From Sphingomonas alba (GTDB lineage Bacteria > Pseudomonadota > Alphaproteobacteria > Sphingomonadales > Sphingomonadaceae), in NCBI RefSeq assembly GCF_023516555.1, contig NZ_JAMGBD010000001.1:1302001-1366000 (forward strand): DNA of 64,000 bases. The letters are read 5' to 3'. Below, piece by piece: positions 16,046 to 23,837 of this stretch. Each line of letters opens with the position of its first letter. Position 1 is the first letter of the stretch. The notes below the pieces were generated by a model, which was not told the origin of the DNA, did not search any database, and saw only the letters and a list, made by a program, of their open reading frames with translations. The position numbers were made by a program, and so were the translations under genes.

Positions 16046-16810
16046 ATGACCTATTTCGAAGGTTTCATCGTGCCCGTGCCCGAGGCCAACCGGGACAAAT
16101 ATCGCCAAACGGCCAACGACTTCGCCTCGCTGGTCCAGGGACTGGGCGTGCAGCGGCAGGTCGAGGCTTGGGACAATGACGTGCCGGAAGGCAAGGTCAC
16201 GGACTTCCGCAAGGCGGTCGACGCCCAACCGGACGAGAAGGTCGTCTTCTCCTGGTTCGAATATCCCGACCGTGCGACCCGCGATTCCACCAATGAGAAG
16301 TTCCGGTCCGACCCAAGGATGGAAGAGCTCGGCGCCAACATGCCGTTCGACGGCAAGAGGATGGTCATGGGCGGCTTCGACGCGATCGTCGATGAAGGCC
16401 AGGGCGGCGGCGGCAATTATACCGACGGCTATGTCGTGCCGGTGATCAAGGGCAAGGAAGAGGATTATCGCCAGCTGGCGCAGAAGATGGCCGGCAAGTT
16501 CCGCGAACATGGTGCGCTGAGGGTCGTCGAGGCCCTGGCCGACGACGTCGACCATGGGAAGCACACGGACTTCTATCGCGCCGTGAAGGCCGAGGACAAT
16601 GAGACCATCGCCTTTGCCTTCGTCGAATGGCCGGACAAGCAGAGCCGCGATGAGGCCTGGGCCAAGATCATGGCCGACGAGAGCCTGAAACCGACGGGCG
16701 AGCTGCCGTTCAACGGGCAGCGCATGTTCTGGGGCGGCTTCGACAAGATCGTCGATACGGCCGGCCAGGAACAGCCGGCGCCGAAGGCGGAAAGTCCGGT
16801 CACCGCCTGA
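16046..16810 (+). CDS. Tandem DUF1428 protein
   Basis: Two DUF1428 (YbaA-like, dimeric alpha/beta barrel-type) domains in one chain of 254 residues. The first runs about 1-117 (YFEGFIVPVPEANRDKYRQ, GKVTDFRKAVDAQPDEKVVF, MPFDGKRMVMGGFDAIVD). The second runs about 124-240 (YTDGYVVPVIKGKEEDYRQL, GKHTDFYRAVKAEDNETIAF, LPFNGQRMFWGGFDKIVD). Single-domain members are about 115-120 residues, so this is an internal duplication, possibly making an intramolecular pseudo-dimer. GAAGGAGAG precedes the start at 16046. Function of the family is unknown. Confidence 0.9.
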   Translation: MTYFEGFIVPVPEANRDKYRQTANDFASLVQGLGVQRQVEAWDNDVPEGKVTDFRKAVDAQPDEKVVFSWFEYPDRATRDSTNEKFRSDPRMEELGANMPFDGKRMVMGGFDAIVDEGQGGGGNYTDGYVVPVIKGKEEDYRQLAQKMAGKFREHGALRVVEALADDVDHGKHTDFYRAVKAEDNETIAFAFVEWPDKQSRDEAWAKIMADESLKPTGELPFNGQRMFWGGFDKIVDTAGQEQPAPKAESPVTA

Positions 16811-16846
16811 ACGCGGCACCATCACTGAGACATAAGGAGGCGACGT

Positions 16847-17683
16847 ATGAGCGACGTTCGCACGGAAGCCGGGCCTGCGCCCGCGACACAAAGGCCCAGC
16901 GAAGACCAGGGCGCGATGATCTGGTACGAGCTGATGACGACGGACCCTGCCGGTGCCGGCGCATTCTATGAAGCCGTCGTCCCCGGCTGGAAATTCAGCC
17001 AGTCCATGCCAGGGCCGGTCGAATATCGGATGATCGGACGCAGCGACGGCGGCAATGCCGGCGGCGTGCTGAAGATCGACCAGGCGATGATCGACCATGG
17101 CGCGAAACCGATTTGGCTAGGCTATGTCTGCGTCGACGATGTCGATGCCATTGTCAGCGAAATCCTGCGGCGCGGCGGCAAGGCGCTGATGGCTGGCGCC
17201 GACATCCCCAATGTCGGGCGCATCACGATGGTCACCGACCCGCAGGGCTATCCCTTCTACGTGATGAAGCCGACCCCGCCTGCGAGCGATCCCAATGCCA
17301 AGAGCGACGTCTTCTCACCCGATGCCGAGCAGCGGGTGTCGTGGAATGAGCTCAGTACCTCCGACCCGGCGGCCGCCCGCAAATTCTATGGCGAGCTGTT
17401 CGGCTGGGGCAGCGACGAGTTCATGGATATGGGCGAATATGGCGAATATCGCTTCTTCAACCGTGGCGAGACCCGGATCGGCGCCCTTTGCGGCATAATG
17501 CCCGGCGGCGAAGGCGGTTGGCGCTATTATGTCCGCGTCCCGTCCATCTCGGCCTCCATCGAGGCGGTGAAGGCGAACGGCGGTACGGTCTCCATCGGAC
17601 CGCACCAGGTTCCGACCGGTGACCACATCATCATCGGCAGCGATCCCCAGGGCGCCACCTTCGCGCTCGTCGGCAAGCTTTAA
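16847..17683 (+). CDS. Two-domain VOC family protein
   Basis: 278 residues with two VOC modules: the first from MIWYELMTTDPAGAGAFYEA to TMVTDPQGYPFYVMKP, the second from RVSWNELSTSDPAAARKFYG to IIIGSDPQGATFALVG. Such double-module proteins resemble the CFP30/27 kDa antigen or hydroxylase-like group. Metal ligands are not conserved enough to assign an activity. The ribosome binding site AAGGAGG is strong. It sits between the tandem DUF1428 gene and a PhnB-like gene in the same run. Confidence 0.88.
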   Translation: MSDVRTEAGPAPATQRPSEDQGAMIWYELMTTDPAGAGAFYEAVVPGWKFSQSMPGPVEYRMIGRSDGGNAGGVLKIDQAMIDHGAKPIWLGYVCVDDVDAIVSEILRRGGKALMAGADIPNVGRITMVTDPQGYPFYVMKPTPPASDPNAKSDVFSPDAEQRVSWNELSTSDPAAARKFYGELFGWGSDEFMDMGEYGEYRFFNRGETRIGALCGIMPGGEGGWRYYVRVPSISASIEAVKANGGTVSIGPHQVPTGDHIIIGSDPQGATFALVGKL

Positions 17684-17694
17684 GGAGAGATTGG

Positions 17695-18195
17695 ATGACC
17701 CCGAAAGCCAAGTTCACGACCTGCCTCTGGTTCGACAAAGGCGAGGCGCGCAAGGCCGCAGAATTCTATGCGTCCATCCTCCCCGACACGCATTTAGGCC
17801 CCCCACACAAGGCCGTCAGCGACTATCCCGGCGGCCATGAGGGAGACGAACTGACCGTCGAATTCACCTTGCTCGGCCAGTCCTTCCTCGGCCTCAACGG
17901 CGGCCCGAACTTCAAGCCGAACGAAGCGGTCAGCTTCGTCGTCCTGACCGATGACCAGGAAGAGACCGACCGCCTTTGGGACGCCATCACCAAGAATGGC
18001 GGCGAAGAGAGCATGTGCGGCTGGTGCAAGGACCGATGGGGCTTTTCCTGGCAGATCACGCCGCGCGTTCTCATCGACCTCACGACCGAAGGCGGCGAGC
18101 GAGCGAAGCGGGCCTTCCAGGCGATGATGACGATGAAGAAGATCGACATCGCCAAGATCGAAGCCGCGGCCAAGGGCGAGACCGCCGATGCGTAA
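17695..18195 (+). CDS. PhnB-like VOC family protein
   Basis: 166 residues belonging to the VOC subgroup often annotated as 3-demethylubiquinone-9 3-methyltransferase-like or PhnB-like. It opens with KAKFTTCLWFDKGEARKAAE followed by FYASILPDTHLG, and has GQSFLGLNGGPNFKPNEAVS and CGWCKDRWGFSWQITPRVL, all hallmarks of the group. Despite the name no methyltransferase fold is present. AAGGAGAG lies seven bases before the ATG. The last codons overlap the start of the RibD/DHFR-like gene by eight bases. Confidence 0.9.
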   Translation: MTPKAKFTTCLWFDKGEARKAAEFYASILPDTHLGPPHKAVSDYPGGHEGDELTVEFTLLGQSFLGLNGGPNFKPNEAVSFVVLTDDQEETDRLWDAITKNGGEESMCGWCKDRWGFSWQITPRVLIDLTTEGGERAKRAFQAMMTMKKIDIAKIEAAAKGETADA

Positions 18196-18853
18196 GCTGA
18201 CGGGAGCAGTCTTCGTCTCGCTCGACGGGATCATGCAGGCGCCGGGCGGGCCCGACGAGGACCCGACCAGCGGATTCCGCTTCGGCGGCTGGACGGCGCC
18301 CTTCTGGAGCGAGGACATGGGCCCGTTCGAAAAGGTCATCAACGGCGAATACGACCTGCTGCTGGGCAAGCGGACCTACGACATTTTTGCCGCTTACTGG
18401 CCGCACAATACGGACAATCCGATCGGGGCCACGTTCCAGCGCATCAACAAATATGTGCTGACCCATCGGCAAGAGCCGCTGAGCTGGGAAAATAGCGAGA
18501 AGATCGAAGGCGGCTCGACGGCGGACGCGGTGTCAAAGCTCAAGCAGACCGAAGGCCGCGACCTGCTCATTCAGGGGAGCAGCACGCTCTACCCGCAGCT
18601 GCTGTCGGCCGAGCTGATCGACCGGTTGGTGCTGATGACCTTCCCGGTGTTGCTCGGAAAGGGGAAGAGCATCTTCAGCGAAGCCCAGACGCCTCATGGC
18701 CTCAAGCTGGTCGAGAGCTTCACGTCGTCGTCGGGCGTCGTGACGACGATCTACGAACCGGCCGGGGAAGTGAAGACCGGTACGTTCGCGACCAAGGAGC
18801 CGAGCGAGGACGAGCTGAAGCTGCGCGAGAACATCGCGGAGGGCAGCTGGTGA
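18188..18853 (+). CDS. Dihydrofolate reductase / RibD C-terminal family protein
   Basis: 221 residues with the RibD_C fold: MRKLTGAVFVSLDGIMQAPG at the N-terminus, LLLGKRTYDIFAAYWP, then DLLIQGSSTLYPQLLSAELI and LLGKGKSIFSEAQTPHGLKL. This family (YyaP/YwjB-like) is NADPH-dependent-reductase-like but usually of unknown substrate. The C-terminal 40 residues, including KTGTFATKEPSEDELKLREN, extend beyond the fold. It overlaps the previous gene by eight bases and the next by GTGA, consistent with tight translational coupling. Confidence 0.9.
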   Translation: MRKLTGAVFVSLDGIMQAPGGPDEDPTSGFRFGGWTAPFWSEDMGPFEKVINGEYDLLLGKRTYDIFAAYWPHNTDNPIGATFQRINKYVLTHRQEPLSWENSEKIEGGSTADAVSKLKQTEGRDLLIQGSSTLYPQLLSAELIDRLVLMTFPVLLGKGKSIFSEAQTPHGLKLVESFTSSSGVVTTIYEPAGEVKTGTFATKEPSEDELKLRENIAEGSW

Positions 18854-19497
18854 CCATCCAGTTTTTCGGTCACCCGTTCAGCAGCTACACCCAGAAGGCC
18901 CTGATCGCGCTTTGGGCGGACGAGACGCCATTCGATTACCGGATGATCGAGGATCCGGAAAACATGGCGGAGCTGAAGCGGCACTCGCCCTTCGGCATGT
19001 TCCCGCTGATCGTGGATGGCGACCGCGCCGTGTTCGAGAGCTCGATCATCATCGAATATCTGCAGGATAATCATCCCGGCCCGAACCGCTGGATCCCCGA
19101 CGGCGACGAGGGGCTTCGGGTGCGCCTCTTCGACCGGTTCTTCGATCTTTACATCATGAACACGATGCAGGTTGGCGTCGCCAATGCGCTACGGCCGGAA
19201 GGCAAGCAGGATGCCTATGGCGAGGAACGGGCACGCGAGAGGCTTCACGTCGCCTACAACTGGCTGGAGGAGAATCTCGGCGAGACCTGGGCGGTGGGTG
19301 AGCGGTTCACCATGGCCGATTGCGCGGCCGCGCCGTCGCTATTCTACGCCGACTGGGTTGAGCCGATTCCGGATAGCAGGCGGCGGCTAAAGGCTTATCG
19401 CGCGCGGTTGCTGGCGCATCCCGTTGTTGCCCGCGCGGTGGACGGCGGCCGGCCGTACCGCCACTATTTCCCGCTGGGAGCGCCCGACCGCGATTAG
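18850..19497 (+). CDS. Glutathione S-transferase family protein
   Basis: Last gene of the cluster; GTG start at 18850 overlapping the preceding stop. The 215-residue protein has the thioredoxin-like half (FFGHPFSSYTQKALIALWAD, SPFGMFPLIVDGDRAVFESS) and a helical half with WAVGERFTMADCAAAPSLFY. The N-terminal S-x-Y-T-Q-K region could contain the activating Ser. It ends in a 4-base TTAG overlap with the convergent DnaJ-like gene. Confidence 0.9.
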   Translation: MTIQFFGHPFSSYTQKALIALWADETPFDYRMIEDPENMAELKRHSPFGMFPLIVDGDRAVFESSIIIEYLQDNHPGPNRWIPDGDEGLRVRLFDRFFDLYIMNTMQVGVANALRPEGKQDAYGEERARERLHVAYNWLEENLGETWAVGERFTMADCAAAPSLFYADWVEPIPDSRRRLKAYRARLLAHPVVARAVDGGRPYRHYFPLGAPDRD

Positions 19498-20072
19498 GCG
19501 AAGGCGCGGGCGACCTTCAGCTTCTGCCAGGCGACAATGACCTCGCCGAGCTTGCGCTCATGGCTGCGGTCGCCGCCGTTGCGGTCGGGATGGTAGCGGC
19601 GGACCAGTTCCGAATAGCGCTTGCGGACTTTGTGAAGGTCTGTGTCTTCGCGGAGACCGAGAATGCCGAGCGCGTGCCGTTCCTCTCCCGAAAACCGCGA
19701 CATTTCGCGGCGAGGGATCCCAGGCCGGAACCGCGCCGAAATGGCATCGAGCGGATCCTTGAAGTCCGACCAGGCCGGGCCGGGATCGGCGCCGGGCGCG
19801 GTGAATACGCGGGTCTGGCGATCGCGGTCCCAACCGGGAATCGGCGATTGCGCCGCCTCGATCTCGTCAGGCGTCATGCCGGCGAAGAAGTTGTACTTCG
19901 CATTGTGCTCGCGGACATGGTCGAGGCAGAGCCAGCGCCAGCTTCCCGGACCGTCGAAATCGCCGGGCGTCAGCGGGGCGCGAAACTCGCCGGCCGCGCG
20001 GCAGCCGCGCACGGCGCAGCGCTTCGCCGCCCCTTCGACCCGCCCGTGCATCTTTGATTGCTTCGTCGCCAT
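19494..20072 (-). CDS. DnaJ-like molecular chaperone with C-terminal J domain
   Basis: 192 residues; the J domain sits at the C-terminus (about 130-190) with LGILGLREDTDLHKVRKRYS and the catalytic tripeptide HPD in VRRYHPDRNGGDR. The N-terminal region has two Cys in KRCAVRGCRAAGEF and one in WLCLDHVREHNAKYNFF, suggestive of a zinc-bound segment. This architecture is common in alphaproteobacteria and is often found next to bolA, as here. It probably recruits DnaK to a specific client. Its ATG lies 23 bases from the bolA start. Confidence 0.87.
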   Translation of the reverse strand: MATKQSKMHGRVEGAAKRCAVRGCRAAGEFRAPLTPGDFDGPGSWRWLCLDHVREHNAKYNFFAGMTPDEIEAAQSPIPGWDRDRQTRVFTAPGADPGPAWSDFKDPLDAISARFRPGIPRREMSRFSGEERHALGILGLREDTDLHKVRKRYSELVRRYHPDRNGGDRSHERKLGEVIVAWQKLKVARAFA

Positions 20073-20094
20073 GGAACACCCCTATATAGAGGCG

Positions 20095-20379
20095 ATGACG
20101 GACATTGAGCAGGGGCCGGTCGCGGGCGAAATGCGTCGAAGGCTCGAAGCGGCGCTTCATCCCACCATTCTGGCGCTGCGCGACGACAGCGAGCAGCATC
20201 GCGGACATGGCGGATATAATCCCGCCGGCGAATCTCACTTCAGCCTGACCATCGAAAGCGCCGCCTTCATCGGCAAGTCGCGTGTCGAGCGGCAGCGGCT
20301 GGTCCATGCCGCGCTCGGCGACTTGCTGAAGGAACGGGTACATGCTCTGTCCATCACCGCCCGGGAGCCGCAAACATGA
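20095..20379 (+). CDS. bolA: BolA family protein
   Basis: 94 residues of the BolA fold, partners of monothiol glutaredoxins in iron-sulfur cluster handling. Recognised by HRGHGGYNPAGESHFSLTI, where the conserved His and the ESHF segment lie, and by the helix KSRVERQRLVHAALGDLL. The start ATG at 20095 is preceded by AGAGG. An in-frame ATG at 20071 overlaps the start of the DnaJ-like gene but has no ribosome binding site. It ends in an ATGA overlap with the pirin gene. Confidence 0.9.
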   Translation: MTDIEQGPVAGEMRRRLEAALHPTILALRDDSEQHRGHGGYNPAGESHFSLTIESAAFIGKSRVERQRLVHAALGDLLKERVHALSITAREPQT

Positions 20380-21263
20380 TCGAACAGGTCGTCACACCCG
20401 TCACCCATGACCTTGGCGCCTTCAAGGTGCGCCGCGCTCTTCCCGCCCGCGAGCGGACGATGGTCGGGCCATTCATCTTCGTCGACCAGTTCGGGCCGGC
20501 GCAGATGGTGCCGGGCGAAGGGATGGATGTACGCCCGCACCCGCACATCAATTTGGCGACGGTCACCTATCTTTTCGACGGCGCGATCCAGCACAAGGAC
20601 AGCCTGGGCAACGACCAGCGCATCGAGCCTGGCGCGATCAACCTGATGACGGCCGGCAAAGGCATCGTCCATTCCGAACGATCACCGAACGACACGCGCC
20701 GCGTTGGCCCGAGCTTCTATGGGATGCAGACCTGGCTCGCCCTCCCCGACGGCAAGGAAGAGATCGACCCGGCGTTCGAGCATGTGCCGACCGAAGGTCT
20801 GCCGCTGGTTGAAGGCGACGGCGTGTCGGCGCGTGTGCTGATGGGGTCATTGTGGGGCGCGACGGCCGGCACGACCTGTCATTCACCGACCATTTATGCC
20901 GACCTCATCCTGGACGCCGGGGCCAGCGTTTCGATTGAGGCCGAAGCTGACGAGCGCGCGATCATGGTGACGGAAGGCGAGGCGGCGCTGGACGGCGAGC
21001 AGCTCGAGCCATTCGCGCTCTACGTCATCGCGCCGGGGCATCAGTCGATTCTCAAGGCATCAATCCCGACGCGGGCGATGCTGCTCGGCGGCGGTGCGTT
21101 CGCGACCCCGCGCTTCGTCCACTGGAACTTCGTCAGCTCCAGGCGCGAACGGATCACGGAGGCGAAGAACGACTGGATCGAGCGGCGCTTCCCGCTGGTG
21201 CCCGGCGATGAGGAGGAGTTCATCCCCTACCCGCCCGTGGTCAAGACGGTGAGCTATCCATGA
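20376..21263 (+). CDS. Pirin family protein
   Basis: Bicupin of 295 residues. The iron-binding motif of the N-terminal cupin is present (MDVRPHPHINLATVTYLFDG) together with SLGNDQRIEPGAINLMTAGK and GIVHSERSP. The second cupin follows (ASVSIEAEADERAIMVTEGE). Pirins can act as quercetinases or redox-sensing regulators. Coupled by ATGA to bolA upstream and to the hydrolase downstream. Confidence 0.92.
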   Translation: MIEQVVTPVTHDLGAFKVRRALPARERTMVGPFIFVDQFGPAQMVPGEGMDVRPHPHINLATVTYLFDGAIQHKDSLGNDQRIEPGAINLMTAGKGIVHSERSPNDTRRVGPSFYGMQTWLALPDGKEEIDPAFEHVPTEGLPLVEGDGVSARVLMGSLWGATAGTTCHSPTIYADLILDAGASVSIEAEADERAIMVTEGEAALDGEQLEPFALYVIAPGHQSILKASIPTRAMLLGGGAFATPRFVHWNFVSSRRERITEAKNDWIERRFPLVPGDEEEFIPYPPVVKTVSYP

Positions 21264-22159
21264 CCGAGATGCGCAAGGTCCCGCTGAAGACGGGCGTGAC
21301 ATTGAACGTTGCGCTGGCGGGGCGCGCGGATGCGCCGGCGGTGATCCTGCTACACGGCTTTCCGGAATCGCACCGGACCTGGCGCGGGGTGGCGCCGCTG
21401 CTGGAGGATGAGTTCCGGCTGGTCATGCCCGACCAGCGCGGCTTCGCTGCGTCGGACCGGCCGACTGACGTCGAACAATATCAAGCCGACAAGCTGATCG
21501 ACGACATTTACGCCCTTGCCGAGGCGCTGGAGATCGAGAGCTTCGCGCTCGTGGGACATGACTGGGGCGGGGCTATCAGCTGGCCGGCGGCGCTGCGCGG
21601 CGACAAGCGCCTGACGCGGCTGGCGATCATCAATGCGCCGCACCCGGTCGTCTTCCAGAAGAGCCTGATCGAGGACGCGGACCAGCGCGCGGCGTCGCAA
21701 TATATCTCCGCCTTCCGTTCGAAGATGTTCGAGAAGGGCGTCGAGAGCATGGGTTACGAGGCGCTGTTCGAGAAGAGCTTCTCGCGCCATGTCGACCTTG
21801 GCCTGATCCCGCCGGAAGAACGCGCGCAATATATCGCCGACTGGTCCGAGCCCGGCGGGCTGACGGCCATGCTCAACTGGTACCGCGGATCGAAGGTGAT
21901 GGTGCCGCCGCCGGGCGTCACTTTGCCGCTACCCGACTGGGTGACGGGTGCCTTTCCGAAAGTCGAAGTGCCGACGCTCGTCATCTGGGGGATGCAGGAC
22001 AAGGCGCTGCTGCCGATCCAGCTGGAAGGGCTCGACCGGCTGGTCGACGATCTGGAGATCGTGCGCATCGCGGATGCCGGCCATTTCGTCCCGTGGGAGA
22101 AGCCGGAGGCCGTGGCCGCCGCGCTCAAGCCTTTCCTTCAAGGCCAACGCGCGGCATAG
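21260..22159 (+). CDS. Alpha/beta hydrolase, epoxide-hydrolase-like
   Basis: 299 residues. The oxyanion-hole motif is LLHGFPESHRTWRGV. The nucleophile elbow FALVGHDWGGAISWPAALRG has Asp as nucleophile (GHDWGG), which is the epoxide hydrolase or haloalkane dehalogenase type. The catalytic His is in IADAGHFVPWEKPEAV and an acid lies in LVIWGMQDKALLP. The cap-domain residues that would separate epoxide hydrolase from dehalogenase are not certain. It starts in the pirin stop (ATGA). Confidence 0.9.
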   Translation: MTEMRKVPLKTGVTLNVALAGRADAPAVILLHGFPESHRTWRGVAPLLEDEFRLVMPDQRGFAASDRPTDVEQYQADKLIDDIYALAEALEIESFALVGHDWGGAISWPAALRGDKRLTRLAIINAPHPVVFQKSLIEDADQRAASQYISAFRSKMFEKGVESMGYEALFEKSFSRHVDLGLIPPEERAQYIADWSEPGGLTAMLNWYRGSKVMVPPPGVTLPLPDWVTGAFPKVEVPTLVIWGMQDKALLPIQLEGLDRLVDDLEIVRIADAGHFVPWEKPEAVAAALKPFLQGQRAA

Positions 22160-22170
22160 GGCCGCACTTC

Positions 22171-22620
22171 ATGTCCGCCACCCGATCCCGTTCGCGCTCC
22201 GCAGCGCGCCTCGCCGCCGTCCAGGCTCTCTACCAGATGGAGATGGAAGGCACGCCGCTGGCCAAGCTGCTGCATGAATTCCACCAGCACCGACTGGGCG
22301 CGACGATCGAGGACGAGACCTATGCCGACGCCGAAGTCGACTTTTTCGACGACATCGTCAGCGGTGCCGACGCGCGGCGCGAGGAGATCGACGGACTGAT
22401 CGGCCAGAGGCTTGCAGAAGGCTGGAGCCTGGAACGGCTCGACCGGCCGATGCGGGCGATCCTGCGCGCCGGCGCCTATGAATTGGTCGCGCGCGCCGAC
22501 GTGCCGGTGGCGACCGTCATCAGCGAATATGTCGATGTTGCTCACGCCTTCTACGACAAGCGCGAAACGGGCTTCGTCAACGGGCTGCTCGACGCGATTG
22601 CGAAATCCGCTCGAAACTGA
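22171..22620 (+). CDS. nusB: Transcription antitermination factor NusB
   Basis: 149 residues; all-helical RNA-binding factor for rRNA antitermination with NusE(S10). RSAARLAAVQALYQMEMEG is the canonical N-terminus. WSLERLDRPMRAILRAGAYE and VISEYVDVAHAFYDKRETGF followed by VNGLLDAIAK are diagnostic. The start at 22171 follows the hydrolase stop by 11 bases. A palindromic repeat begins immediately after the stop codon. Confidence 0.96.
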   Translation: MSATRSRSRSAARLAAVQALYQMEMEGTPLAKLLHEFHQHRLGATIEDETYADAEVDFFDDIVSGADARREEIDGLIGQRLAEGWSLERLDRPMRAILRAGAYELVARADVPVATVISEYVDVAHAFYDKRETGFVNGLLDAIAKSARN

Positions 22621-22621
22621 C

Positions 22622-22705
22622 CGTCATTCCCGCGAAGGCGGGAATCCCGCTTTTCCCAGTTTGGGTTAAGAAGGCAGCGGGACCCCCGCTTTCGCGAGGG
22701 TGACG
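22622..22705. repeat. Palindromic intergenic repeat (84 bp) between nusB and thiL
   Basis: Left arm CGTCATTCCCGCGAAGGCGG to CCCGC (22622-22650) and right arm GCGGGACCCCCGCTTTCGCG to GGTGACG (22677-22705) are inverted copies with a few mismatches, 26 bases apart. The GTCATTCCCGCGAAxGCGGGAAT sequence is a widespread proteobacterial intergenic repeat (known generally). It may also slow or end transcription behind nusB. Confidence 0.85.
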
Positions 22706-22720
22706 AACCGAGAGAGTGCG

Positions 22721-23650
22721 TTGAACGAATCCGAAGTCATCAACCGCCTGAAGCGCATTGCCACCGACCCGGCGGCGCGCGGGCTGGCGGACGATGCGGC
22801 GGTGCTCGACGGGCTCGTCATCACCCACGACACGATTGCCGAAGGGGTGCATTTCCTGCCGACCGACCCGCCGGCGAGCGTCGGATGGAAGCTGGTCGCA
22901 GTGAATTTGAGCGACCTCGCCGCCAAGGGCGCGGCGCCACGCGCGGCCCTGCTCAGCTTGTGTATCGGCGATGAGGATTGGGACGAGGCATTCCTGGGCG
23001 GCATCGAAGCGGCCTGCGAGAGCTATGGCCTCAATCTCATCGGCGGCGACACGATTGCGCTGCCGGAAGGCGCGCCGCGGGTGCTTGGGCTGACCGCCAT
23101 CGGCAAGGCAGGCGAGCGTGTGCCGTCGCGCTCCGGCGGGCGCGCGGGCGACATTCTCTGGGTCGTCGGCACGTTGGGCGACGGTGCGGCCGGGTTGAAC
23201 CTGCTGCAGGAGGATGCCGAAGCCACCGGACCCCTTATCGACCAATATCGCCGGCCGGTGCCGCTGCTCGCGGCCGGACAGGTGCTGGCGCGCAAAGCCA
23301 ATGCGACGATGGACATCTCGGACGGACTGCTGATCGACCTTCAGCGCCTCGCCGAAGCGAGCGGCTGCGCTGCGGAGGTCGATCTTGACGCCCTTCCCTT
23401 GTCGCGTGCCTTCATTGCCGAGCGCGGGCAGGACCGGCGAGCGCGGCTGTTCGCGGCGACCGGCGGCGACGATTATGCCTTGCTGGCGGCGCTCCCCGAA
23501 GGTTTCGACCCGTTAGGACTTCCTTTACCATCGGACTCGACAATCGCGGCGGTCGGACGACTGACAGAAGGCAGCGGAATTACGCTGCGCGACGCAGCCG
23601 GGCCGGTCGGGTTGCCGGAGAGGATGGGCTATGAACATCGCCGCGATTAG
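22721..23650 (+). CDS. thiL: Thiamine-phosphate kinase
   Basis: Phosphorylates thiamine monophosphate to thiamine pyrophosphate; 309 residues from a TTG start at 22721 with GAGAG in front. An upstream GTG (22700) lies inside the palindromic repeat and is therefore disfavoured. The PurM-like fold shows ARGLADDAAVLDGLVITHDT, SDLAAKGAAPRAALLSL, LIGGDTIALPEGAPRVLGLT and TMDISDGLLIDLQRLAEASG, plus AATGGDDYALLAALPEGFDP near the C-terminus. It follows nusB, a common order in alphaproteobacteria. Confidence 0.94.
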   Translation: MNESEVINRLKRIATDPAARGLADDAAVLDGLVITHDTIAEGVHFLPTDPPASVGWKLVAVNLSDLAAKGAAPRAALLSLCIGDEDWDEAFLGGIEAACESYGLNLIGGDTIALPEGAPRVLGLTAIGKAGERVPSRSGGRAGDILWVVGTLGDGAAGLNLLQEDAEATGPLIDQYRRPVPLLAAGQVLARKANATMDISDGLLIDLQRLAEASGCAAEVDLDALPLSRAFIAERGQDRRARLFAATGGDDYALLAALPEGFDPLGLPLPSDSTIAAVGRLTEGSGITLRDAAGPVGLPERMGYEHRRD

Positions 23651-23720
23651 CGCCCGCCAGTGGGTCATCGCCCTCATCGGCCTGGCATCGGGAATGGCGA
23701 CGGCCCTGTTGTTAAACTAG
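23631..23720 (+). CDS. Possible 29-residue membrane peptide
   Basis: ATG at 23631 inside the end of thiL, TAG at 23718-23720. The peptide is MNIAAISARQWVIALIGLAS followed by GMATALLLN, a single hydrophobic helix with an Arg-Gln-Trp start. GGAGAGG lies nine bases upstream. It may be a true microprotein translated after thiL, or chance; composition and position favour it modestly. Confidence 0.4.
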   Translation: MNIAAISARQWVIALIGLASGMATALLLN

Positions 23721-23837
23721 GGTTTTTGGCCAACTAGACAGCCGCTTAACGACCCCCTAAACCTCCGCCCGGTTTTCATCCGCGGCGGCCATTCCGGACA
23801 CGCCGCAAGCTCCGGTCCTACAGGGGAAAGTCTACTC

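Noticed and set aside
20071-20094. Alternative bolA start at 20071 overlapping the DnaJ-like start
   Set aside because: No ribosome binding site precedes it, and BolA proteins begin near the 20095 ATG; retained only as an alternative.
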